Positions 23,501 to 35,500 of a stretch of 64,000 nt of DNA are shown here, piece after piece. How positions within the stretch are numbered: position 1 is the first letter of the stretch; each line of letters starts with the position of its first letter. Origin of the DNA: Schistocephalus solidus (taxonomy: Eukaryota; Platyhelminthes; Cestoda; Diphyllobothriidea; Diphyllobothriidae). The stretch spans positions 1 to 64,000 of the forward strand of contig WEDG01000701.1 in assembly GCA_017591395.1 (NCBI GenBank), in the 5' to 3' direction. The notes beneath the pieces were generated by a model, which had not been told where the DNA came from, ran no database searches, and saw only the letters and a list, made by a program, of their open reading frames with translations. Position numbers and translations under genes: made by a program.

Positions 23501-26500
23501 GTTTTATGTTGGGGTAAGTGTTAGCGGTAAGACATGGAAACATTAACTCTTCCTGAAATTTACCGTAAGATTACCTCCTTAAAGCGGGCGGGCTCTATTC
23601 CCGTGTCCTGTTTAGGCGGTCACACAAGGCATCCCCTACACTTACGCAATTTTCATTAAACGCGCAAAGCCCATGCGTTGTCGCTTCTGTAATATCTACA
23701 CCAAAGTGAACGGACATATTTTTACTGACAGCTACCATAGGGAAAGAAATGAAACGCCACAAATATCTCGGCTAACCTTGATACCTCTTGATCGATTTTT
23801 TTAATTAACAGGTTTGCTTTCAGCCTCTCCAGAGGGGTAAATTATTAATATTCACCTCGTGGCAAAACCGCGTGCTTGCCAACATTCCTCTCTAACAAAA
23901 ATCCAATTTCTCCTGCACACAGACGACTTTTGGTTTGCAGGAATTAACAGATGTCGCTGCGTTTTTTTATTCGTTACCCACTCGCCTACTTTTCCTCCTT
24001 TTCTGCTCAGGAAACCGGTGTTCATGTTCGATTTGGGCGCGCCGGTCGGTGATGTCACCTGGGCTCCCTATTCGTCCACGGTGTTTGCAGCGGTCACTTC
24101 CGATGGATATGTCCACGTCTACGACCTGAATGTCAACAAGTATGAGGCTCTGTGCAAACAGCTGGTTGTGCAGAAGAGGCGCACCAAACTCACTCACATC
24201 GCGTTCAACCCGATATATCCAATACTCATCTGTGGGGATGATCGGTAAGTGCACGTTATCCTTCCTCCTTTGTTTTGATCATATGCTCCCACTAATATCA
24301 TTACTAATGTCACCGCTACTATCAATACTCCTGCTAGCAGCACAGTTGTCGCGTTAAGTTCCACCTAAGAACCGTTTGTCACTTCAGCTTGGACAATGAT
24401 CAGACCTTGCTGACTACGACAGTTAAGTATGGCCTCGAGCTGGGAAAGGAGAAGTTAGACGCCAGTAGAGAGAGCACTGTATTGTATACAGGTTGGAACA
24501 AGTTGGCAAACAGACAAGATGCGCCCGTCCGATGCGGACGGAGCAGACGTCCAAGTGAAACCGGGATAGGTGTCAGGGAGTGACTTGAGAGAGGGCATGT
24601 CTGCGTCTGTATTGATTGGCCGATATGGATAGGTGGGATTGACCGAAAACCAGACTGTCCCTGCCACGTACGTGCAAGTTCTCGCCAGAGTCGCAATGTG
24701 ATTTCCGTATACACGGAAATCGGTTAAAATTGTGGTTTCGACGGCCCAGAATGGTGCGTCCATTTCTCATTGAATGGCGGACTGCTAACACAGTCGTGGT
24801 GGCAGGACCTGCCCGTCTCCTGGTTTCTCAAAATTCGAAAAAACAACCCGATAAGGCCCAAGTTTAGTGTTTCTGAAATAAAACAACCACAGCAACAAGA
24901 ACAACAAGGTAATCACGGATCTTTTCGGCCAAATTTCTAACCCATGCGGATTTAAAGCATGATAAAAGTGGGTACTCGACTATGCTGGCTCGGCGTAACG
25001 ACACTTGTCAGAGAGGGTAGGGTTTTCTTTTATGGCCGCGTAAACAGGACACGGGAACGGGAACCTTCGTGCGCCAGCTTACGGGGAAATTGGATAAAGT
25101 AGTTAGTTGAAGGTTAGGGTTAGGTTTAAAGTTTGGTTTAGGGTCAGAGTTGTGTTTAGGTCAGGAGTATGTTAACGACTAAGGCTTCGGTTCGTGTTAC
25201 CTGTAGGGTTTAGGTTTAGGGTATGATGAAGCTTAAACCTAAGGCTACAGCTTTGTTTTAATGTTAGGGTTCGTGATCGGTTTAAGAAGGGGAAATATGT
25301 ACCCTTCCTAAAATTTATCACAGAGCTACCTATTTTAAGTGGGTGCAGCTGTTTTCGTTCCCGTGTCCTGTTTAGGCGTCCATAGAAGAAAACCGTACCA
25401 GAGGGTTTAGGGATGGTAAATCTCAAGAATGACTGGCATAATCCGTCAGTTCGGGGCAGTGGGATCTAACCATGCTAACGCCTTGTCACCTCGCGAAAGC
25501 CACTAGTCAGTTATCAAGAACTCATGATGCAGCACCTTAAGAGCACGAAGTCAAGCCGTCCTGAACACTGCATCCACGGATGCACATTTATAAGAACTCA
25601 GACCAACCCCTCAAGGAAGGGAGGGAAGCGAAGATAAAGTGGAGCCCAGGGTTCAGGTAAGTTGGAAAGTTTGTCAAGCCTCGTGGCTTAGGCTGAGGCT
25701 ACAACATTCGCAACTTTTAAAATGATTTTGTCCAATCAGTTAGCTCATCCACCTAGACGCCTTATTCACTCTGTCCTCGCTTGGGTAACCAGAACTAGGC
25801 GGCGTTGCAGACCTCCCTCAGTCGTTACCAGTACGTGGATAGTGTAAGTTCAGTTTTTTCAACTCTAAGACTCTTTCTGTGTCACCTGAACGGGCCGCGT
25901 GGTAGATGCGCTGGACCAACATGGGGGTTAGATCAGGGCACGACAGGCGTTATTCGAGTTGCGCTACCAAAATCAAATGCAGCTCATGGGGAAGGATTGA
26001 GGTGGTACTAGTAGGTGCAGGCTCACCGGCGCCCGACCCGGTCTTCTTGACTCTATCTTGACACCAGGGATTGGGGTGTTAGGTTAGAGGGAGTGCGATA
26101 AGTGCAGCGCAAGCCACCGCCCCTGTCCCCCACCTTGCTGTTGGGCAGACGTTGGACCTTGTCAGATACTACAGTCGACCTGCTGCAGGCTCTCAACCGG
26201 TCACACAGCAAATCATTTGTTCCTCAAAAAATCCTCCTTCTTCAAACTTCGTGATGCATTTTGACTGCTGCTGGTAGAGTATACTTACTGCACGCGAGCC
26301 TTCGGCTTTAAATAGTCTGTCGCTTGCGCTTTGTGGCAGCGCTGGTTGACCGCAAACGTTCGGCCTTGCTTTTCTTCCTAGCGTACATGATGTCTACGCC
26401 AAGGATAGCTTGACTTGTGTAAATTTTCTTACCAACTTGGTAACCTTATAGAGAACCGATGATAGAGTAATTGTTTGCGTGCAGGGACGGCTTTCGCATC

Positions 26501-29500
26501 ATACCGCGTCACATATTTTGACAACGATGAGTACACGTGTTTAACATACGCGGCGTTTCCCGATGGCCGGTGGCCAAACACAGCTAAAAAATGCCTGTAT
26601 TTACTCCTCTCTGAAACGGCTTCAAAGAATTGTGACAATACTGATTGGAGGCAAGCTGTGTGTCATCTCATCAAATGTTAACCGGAATTCTGAAGTGTGT
26701 TTTCGATTAAAAAAGATTACTTGAATTGATTTGTAATAGTAATTAGTGGACAGCATCCTCGCCATATATTTCATTCTCGTCATGATGCCGGCTTTTAAAC
26801 AAGTCTCTTTCAGGCCGCTTGCAAAAATTACACTAAAAAAATGATCACTTTTATTGATTTTCATATACTTTATAGAATACGCGCACAAAAATATTCTTAC
26901 TTATACTCATTTGGTCGAAAATTACGTCCAGTTCAACCTCGAGGAAAGGGTATCTTTCGGCTTCAAAAACTTTCTAAATTCCTGAATGATGTTGAACCCA
27001 AACCTGCTGTTAAACCTCAATTCAGGGTTTCTAACCCTCAAGCTATATCATTTTCCGTATAAGGACAATGTTACGTTAAAAAGAAGAAAAATCGATCACT
27101 GAAAACATAGTGTTTATTGGCCAGACGTTTCGGATTCTCTCTCGAACCCATCAGCAGAGACAGTTTCAGATAAGGATGATAGAAGCACAAGGTGAGTAGT
27201 ATTTATAGGGCGTGGTAGCCAGGTAAACGCTGGCCTACTATCGTTGGTAGTCCGCATGTTCATCGCTGAGGGTCGTAGTTGATGCGATGGTTGCTGTTTC
27301 GTCCGTACCCGAGTAGTTGATGGCCGTGATTTCATCAACTTTGACGATTCCTGGCGTTGCTCGTTGTCACCGGGACTACTGGGCACCGGCATCCTCCCCG
27401 TGTGACTAGCAATTTTTCCCGGACAAAATCACAACACAGAATATGGAGCCGTGAGGTCATTGCGCTTATTAATCGAGTGCGGGCCAGAAAACCATGACTC
27501 AAGCAGTTCACGGCTCACCCGGTTGTCAGCCCTTGCGAGAATGTTGGCCTCGTCATACTTGAAGGTGTGGCCGGGTTCCATCGCATGGGCTGCGACTTGA
27601 GAGTTAGTGTCCTTCCTCCTCACTGCTGCCGCATGCTCGGCCATTCGCGTGCGGAGTAGTCTCCCGGTTTCTCCGACGTAGTTGTTTTGTCCGCATCTGC
27701 ACCAGATTCGTTAAACGACTCCAGATGTTTCTTGCCGTGGTAGCGGGTCTTTTAGCCGCATTATTTGGCACCTGATAGTTGCGTCTGGCCGGTGTGCATT
27801 TATAAGGGCATATAAAATCAATAGAGAAAATGCATATTACAGTAGGTGTCCTAACTCATGAAATCTGATTAATTTCATTAGTTATGGCCCGTTTCACGAA
27901 ATCAGCGCACACCGCGTCCACCAAAATTTTACGTCAATAAAGAACCGATTGTAAGGAAATATATAACTTTTTGTGGTTTAAAAATTAATATAACCTTGTC
28001 TAGAAATGTTAATTTTTTTAGAATAGGTACAGATTACGAAAATGTGAAAAATTGACCTAGTTGAGTAAACTGAAGTTTTAAATGTATAGGAAGCCTGACC
28101 ATGCAATTAAACGAGAGAATGAAGCAGAAAAGCCGAAATACTTTTAAAAATAGTATTTTTCAGAGTTTTGTACATACATATTCCTCTAGATTAAACGCAA
28201 CGTAAAGTATGGCCGTCATCAAGCAGCCTAACATGAAAGTGCGCATTCCAACACCGTTTCACAAGAATTCGTCGTTTTTCTTCCGTTTGCACATTGTCTT
28301 AGATTCTTTTGACCAAGGCAAGCAGATTTTCACTTCATTGCGCCGATAGGGACGTCACAGGAATATAATATTTCATAAGCTTACATGTTCACAGGTTTGG
28401 CAATGACTAATAAATTTAAATGGAATCGTCAGGTGCAATCGTAAACGTACCATTTGGTGTATATAAAGAGGACTATTCTATTGTTAAATTTCTCTATAAA
28501 TGTTTCGAGTTTTCTATTACAACGAGTTGCAGATAGTCTTGAAAATGAGGCGAATTCTTTACGATTTTCAGTGTCTTTATATGACTGCCCATAAATGTAC
28601 ATTCCGTTCGATGTGTTTGGTAAAACGCTCAAAATAACATATTTCTTAAAAGCATTTACCGAAGCAGTAACTTCTTGAGCATTCTTTCTAATGCAGACGG
28701 CCGCCTGGGTCATATTTGTAGACTCACACAAACATGAAAACTCGCTGCCATGAAAAATCCACGTCCACAACAAAAGCTGGGAAAATATATGCATATTATT
28801 AGCTAAAATATTTCCTGTAATAAGTAACCTTTTTCAAAAATGCTTTAATAAGACGTTTCGCTGTCGAATTCCTGCGTAATTAACGTTTTTTTAAAGGGAA
28901 GTCAAGAACAAACTGGGACTGTTTGACCAAATTTTTGACTTCACTGAAATTTTGATATGGACATTTCATGAGTTAGGCAATCTACTGTACTTAAGTAGTC
29001 ATTTTTACAGCGTGTTATCTTTTATGAAGGCAGCCGGAAAGAGGCTTGTTCAAAAGCGGGCATCATGACATGATTGAAATATCCTGAGATTATGCAAAAC
29101 AGGGGTCATCTCGAGGCCAGAAACTTGTACTTATTACGACTGCGATCATGTCTGATCCAGCCGGCCTCAATGATGTCACGTATTGTACCTCTCCACGCGT
29201 GACGATTCGCGGCAGTAAACCTGAATAGTTCAACCTTTTCTTTTCTCCAGCGACGGCCGCCGAATACCGAAGGTTCAAGCACCACCCCCATGTCTAGCCG
29301 AAGCATATTAAGCCAGGTTTTTAGTTGACCTCCTATTTGACGCCTACACGTGGTCAATGGTGCCGTATCGAAAGCAGTAGAACTCAGCTCGTGAGGCGGG
29401 CGATGGAGGATGTGCCCAAACCACCTCAGTCGTCGTTCTTGGATGGCCTGAGATTTTCTGGCTATATTGTCGCAGCGGGTGCGGACTGCCTCATTTGAAA

Positions 29501-32500
29501 CGTAGTCTGTGTACTTCACTCGAATGATGATCCTCAGGCAACGATGGTCAAATACCTCAAGCCTTCGCACATCTTCCACTCGCGAAACCCAGAATTAACA
29601 ACCTGAGAGGAGGAGCAATCGGCCGGATGCACGGTACACGCGGACCATCGTGGCGACGGATAGGTCACGTCGGGTTCACAGGCACTTTCAAAAAATCGAG
29701 ATAACCCGGCGAGCAGCGTCGTTTAGGGAGACAATGTCGTCCTTACTCTGTCCATTGGGCAGCATCCTCGCCCCGAGGTATTTGAAACTACCTACTTCTT
29801 CAAGTTGGCAGCCATCAATCCCGAGGGATGCTTTCTCCTTGTCAGGGCTGCAGCTCGAAAACAATTTGTTCTTCCCAGTGTTTATGGATAGGCCGACCGA
29901 AGCAGTGATCACATTCACCAGCGACACAACAGACTGTAGATCACCAAAGCTTGAGGCTAGCAAGGCGATATCGTCAGCGTAGTCTAGGTCAGTCAGGCAG
30001 TGTCCGGGTGCAAATTCCACACCGTCAGAACCGTGTAGGGACTTCCAGAGAGTCACGTAATGCCGTCTGATAAGGACAATAGTGAAGACCTTCGCAGCAA
30101 CGTCGAAGAGGCTTATGCCGTGGTAGTTCCCTCACTGTCTTATTTCCTTTCTTTAAGACAGGCCAGAGAATGTCCGAACCCCACTCATTAGGAACTACTT
30201 CGTCTCTCCACACTCAATTTACCTCATTAAACCAGGGTGTCAAATTTTCGACACAGGCGTTGTAGATTTCTATGGGAATACCATCCTCTCCGGGCGTCTT
30301 GTTGTTGCGCAGCCTCTGTATTGCATCCGCAACTTTTCCTTCGGAAGGAGGGTCGAACGACACTGCATAGGCTGGAGAGGGATTAAATTCAGGTGCAGAG
30401 GATGGCGAGGGTGTGATCAGTTGCTCATCAAAGTTGAGGAGGTGCTCGAAGTGCTCACGTCAGCGATCGACCTTGGCCGGATTGTCAGCAATAAAGCCAC
30501 CATTCATATTGCGAACAGAGTCACTAAGTGTCGAGGGCTTTCCAATGACTTGGCGGATAATTTGGTAGAGCTTGTGTGTGTCACTAACGTTTGAGGTCTG
30601 CTCCATGGACGTCGCTATTCCAGACCAATATTTCTGCCGGTCATCCCTAGCTGTCTTTGCTGTCATGTTCCGGAGTTGGCGGAAGGGAGCATCGTTGTGG
30701 GACCTGGTTGGAACCGTCTGGGCAGACAACTGCAGGGTTCATCCACTGATCCAGTCACTGCGGCGCCGCTGGGTGAATCCGAGAATTTTCTCAGCTGCTC
30801 CATAGACGGATGTCTTCAGTGATGACCATTGGTCACTGCCTTCCCTGTCGACTTGAGTCATAAAATGGGACCGGATTTCTTTGATCAGGGCCTCGACAGT
30901 GCTGGGTTGCCGGATTTTTGCGACATCGAGGCGTCTCGCAGTGGCATTTTGGGTGCAGATGAGAGGTGCACTTTCAGGCGTGTGCGAACGAGAACATAGT
31001 CCGACCCGTGGGCGTTACCAGTTTCGGCACCACGCGTCGATCTGCTATAGTGAACCCGGCTGCAGAACCTTGAACCAACTAGAATGTAGTCAATCGCGGT
31101 ATGGCTGTCAATTGAATACCAAGTCAGCAGATGTTTGTGGCGGTACTGAAAGCCTGTTGTCCGTGACGAACAATTGGTTCTAATCAGCAAAATTCAGCAT
31201 TCTCTCACCATTGTCACATCAAGAGCCAAGCCCAAACCGGGCAATAAGGTGACTGTTTGACGAGTACCGGGTCCAGTCCTACCATTCCAGTCTCCGGAAA
31301 CAATCAACAGACCACGGCGAGGGAGTCTTTTTACGAACTCCTGCAGCTGTGAGTAGAAGGTGTCTTTATAGCGCTGTTTGGCAACTGATGTTGGTGCGTC
31401 CACGGAGACGACAGAGATGTTGGTAAAGTGACCCTTCAGTCGCGCGTAAGCCATTCGGCCATTGACAGGTTCCCATGCAAGTAGTGCACGGTTTGCAAGT
31501 TCCGAAAAGGCAATAGCCACACCGTGTTTACCAGACGAGTACCGTGGGTCGCTGTGGTACAGGGTGAAGTGGGAGTTGACTCCCGGGATCTTTATTTCTC
31601 TTGCAACTGAGTGGGGGATTCAGACTTCAGACAGGCAGCAGACATCCACGTGTTACTGGTGAAGACTGCATGTCGTCAGACTTTGGGTGCTTGTGTCCAG
31701 AAAAATTCGCACATTCCAGCATCCAGCACCAAGAGTCCGTTGCCGGTTGAGTAGTCCAGCTTGTATATGCACACACCACTGAACCAGGGTTACGGAGCGC
31801 GTCGGTTCTCGCAGACGCCGTAGCATGGATCGTAGTACTGTAATCAGACATTTTTCATGAGGTTTCTTGGGGATTTTGAATAATGGCGGGTCACCAGCAG
31901 CCGCTCGGATTGTTTGTTCGAGGTTTTCTCCTCTAGCGCTTTGGCTCACTAACCCAACCACTAGGCAGAAACCGACGTCAGTTATGTAGGTATTCGCTGT
32001 CGAAGCCACTGCCCCAGTATGTTCAGAAAACGCAGTGCAGGTGCAGTTCACTGGTCACCGAAACCAATTTCAGTCCTTCAGAACTTCTGTCATGGTAGCT
32101 CAAACCACGAGCAGACCCGAACTGCCACGAACGTTAGGTCAGTAGATAAGGCATTGTATTCTGCACAGAATGGTTCGAAAATCGATTGGAAATGTTGGCA
32201 GCTGAACGAGAACACACGTCCGGCGGCGCTAGAATTAGTGCGCCGAGTCAGAGAGGGGGAGTTGACATAGCGCCTTGAGCAAGGGCGTGTCTGAGTCGGC
32301 CTGATTGGTCGGTGCGGATAGCTGTGATTGGCCGCCAACTAGACTGCCAATGGTACGCGCCTGAAAGTATGCGTGAGAGGTGTAGCCTTACAACAGACGC
32401 CTGGAATCAGGCCTCTACATGTCATCGGCTTTCGTCGGATCGTTAACAGCTTCGGGCCGATTCCGAGGGAACTCAATGTCTCGGGGCCTTTTTCTGCATT

Positions 32501-35500
32501 CCTCAGCGCCCGAAATTCCGCAGCTCCCCTCCCCCCCATAACTGGCGCCATGACGCCTAGCTTTTCCTGATTATTTGACGTTATAACTGGTAGTATTCAA
32601 ACCAACGGGCTGCACGCCCAGATTTGACTGGCCACGGAGGGTGATTGGGATCTGCAACTGGTATTTCGTAGGAACGTTTTACACGGGAATAGATCGGAAC
32701 AGTCAGCAAGACGTCTTTACTGACGACTGCTTGAAGAAGTCAACGTCAGAACGGTGTATATCTGTGAATCCTGGTTTATTTACTTTAAAACTTCACTAAT
32801 TACCTTTTTGCAAACTTTCAGTGGTCAGATTACGTCTGTGAAGCTGTCACCGAATCTACGAAAGAAACCAAAGGTAAGCCTGTAGTCTTCTTATACGTTT
32901 CGGTGGGGTAAGAATACATGCATTCTCTCAGCACTTTGTCGTGATAACACCTACCATACTGGAATGGTGATGAAAGAATTGCTTACAGAACGGACCGAAA
33001 GAACGGTCGAAATCATATTCAGGCCGCGGACGTGTTTAAATGTTTTAAGTACTTCTGAACTCAACTTCGTGTAGTAAAAGAATCAGCCGATAGGAAACTT
33101 CATGATTTCATAACGGAAATTCTGAAGAAACATTTCACTGAAAGCACCAGGCAATGGATACGGAAATCAGATGAGTAAAACTGTGAGGACCCTAACCTTC
33201 TCATATTAAATCTAGTCTCACACTAATTATGAGAGGATGTATGTTAATCATGTGCAACTTATTTTGTGTTTACTTAGTCCGCAAATTAACTTGGATCTTC
33301 CATTCGATTGAACTCAAGGTACGGTTGAAACGGCCCTGGTCTTTTCAATCGTTTAGGTTTTTCAACTTCGTTCGACTGAAAAGAGGCATACAATGAAACA
33401 ACAGGAGACTGATAGACACGAATAAATATCTCACCCTATAATGTGGTCGACCATCCCGTGCCCATGCAAACATACTCGTTATCAACGCTGTACATATATT
33501 TAAAGTCGTCTAAGCAGGCTTATCTGAGCGGACCCCACTTGACACCACTCGGGGGCAATATTTTAACAGTTATTTGGCCGAATCCACCCATAAATACGAG
33601 GTTGTTACACATTTTTGGCAGGAATGAATTCACGCCAGGCGTTAAGACCATAAATGAAATCATAAATAGATCAGGCTTTCGCATAGGGACTGTGGCTGTG
33701 AACAAAAGTTGTACTCCTAAAAACTGGCCTCTAGCGGACTAAAATTGAGAGTACGTGAAGCAACCGATTGAGCAAACCCTCGGACGGAGGCGGGAAAAAT
33801 AGGTGGTGGCAGCATTCAACCCAGGTTACTACCCAGGGATTGATCTCATGAAATATTAAGTAAAGTTCTGAAACGCCTTGTCGACTGGGAAGGATTAATT
33901 ACGCGAAGTTTAAATGTTGAAAATCGTGCGTCATAATCCTGTGATCTTTCATACAGGCGAGGATGTTGGCTTTTGAATGCACCCTTTTCGGCCGCCTGCA
34001 AAAAAACACTCGGTAAAATATTATTATTATTTTCGATTGATTTTCGATGCCACTATATATTCAAATAGATTTTTGAGAAAACATACCCAAAAACTATCCT
34101 TTCTTGTGCGCATTTAGATGGCCAATCACTTTCTCAATTGGCATACTTTAAGAATTTTTACTTTTTAGTTAGTAAAAATCTTTTCAATTTTCGGATAAGT
34201 TTGAGCCTGACTCTGCAGTTGCATTTGCGTTTAGCGTTTTAAATTTGTATTTTGTATGCTTTGCGTGGAAGAAGAATTATATATTCCTCTAATGAAAGTG
34301 AAAATGTGATTCCCAAGTGGTATCTCAAAGGAAGAAGGGGCATTCAGCGGGAGAGGTTTATTAGGTGTCTGACGTTTCGCGTAGTAGTTTCGTCTACCCA
34401 TCTGCAGAGTCATGCTCACCGCTCTTTCATTACATGCCGGAGGCTGCGCACGAGGTAAAGAGCGGCATTTATTCCGCTATTTTAGTAGGAAGATACCATT
34501 TAGTTTTCGTTACGTTTTTAATTGATGGGGACTTTGTTTTATACTTCATGAAGAGCACTGACAAAATTTCAGAAACAATGCTATTCGAATGAGCATCGTG
34601 CGGTCTTAAAAAGCTCCCAATTAGAATTTTTAAACCCGAAAGATAGCCTTTCTTCGAATTTGAAGAAGACATGATTGAATAATAAAGGAGTGGAAGAAAG
34701 GAAACTTTTAAGTTTGCTTTTCTATGAAATATTTGAATTTATAACGAAATTGAAAAATCAATAGGCAAAAATGTGTACTACTTAAGTAGTCTGTTTTGCC
34801 GAGTGTAGATTTACAGGCGGCCGAAAAGAAGTACACTCAAAAGCCGGCATCCTGAAGGTTCCGGAATCTCCCTGGATTGTGCCGCATGATGGTCGATATT
34901 AAAATACTCTTTGAGGAATTTTTTCTACTTGAAAACACATTTCAGAATTTGGATAAACATTTTCCTGAGATCAGACCAATGAAACTGACAAGACAACGAG
35001 CCCGTGGCTCAATTAGTACAGCAAGTGACCTGCTCGTTTCGTTCTGCTCCGGGCCTAATCTAGTGCCGATCGTTTCTCATCACAAACCTCTGTCCCAAAG
35101 TAGCGGAGAGCGTGTGTGTGTGAGATGTGAGGACGTGGCAACTGACTGGGGTAATTGGATTCTGTGACCGAGATGCAAAGTCAACTCATTGTTAAGTAAC
35201 AGTGGTGTTATTGAACGTGTGGCGGTTAACCGGCGGCCTTAAGCGCATTTTCAAATAGAAAACGCAATCCCTCTAGGCAAAACGGATGGCGAAATGCAGA
35301 CGTGGTAATGTTTCAGTTGGTTAAGTATCGTCAGTTCCATTACCACGGTTTATCTGACCAGCAGGGCCAACCGCAGTGAACCCTGTTTAAGTGGATCATC
35401 AATAAGATGACTCAGTGGCTTATTTAGCCTAAACGCTGAAGAACGGAAATTCACTCATATATTTTCGCGGATTTGCCCATATCAATCTATGTATCTGCTT

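Larger units (their letters stand above)
26779..29069. mobile_element. GGCCGCC-TIR element, 2.3 kb, with nested insertions
   Basis: Inverted ends of about 65 bp: left 26779 (GTCATGATGCCGGCTTTTAA, CTCTTTCAGGCCGCTTGCAAAAA), right end at 29069 reading the same way in reverse. It is the same family as 33960-34853, whose ends share GGCTTTTGA and GGCCGCCTG in the same order. Inside lie a reverse Penelope fragment (27105-27800) and a Tc1-like MITE (27840-28987). The remainder has no transposase-like coding. Confidence 0.6.

Noticed and set aside
26475..26681. A stray coding exon ([19 protein letters not shown])
   Set aside because: Only an acceptor-like site supports it; no partner exon or homology was found, and a frame of this length is expected by chance here.
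29650..29982. Forward frames over the RTE LINE
   Set aside because: Antisense shadows of the RT palm domain, which is read clearly on the - strand.
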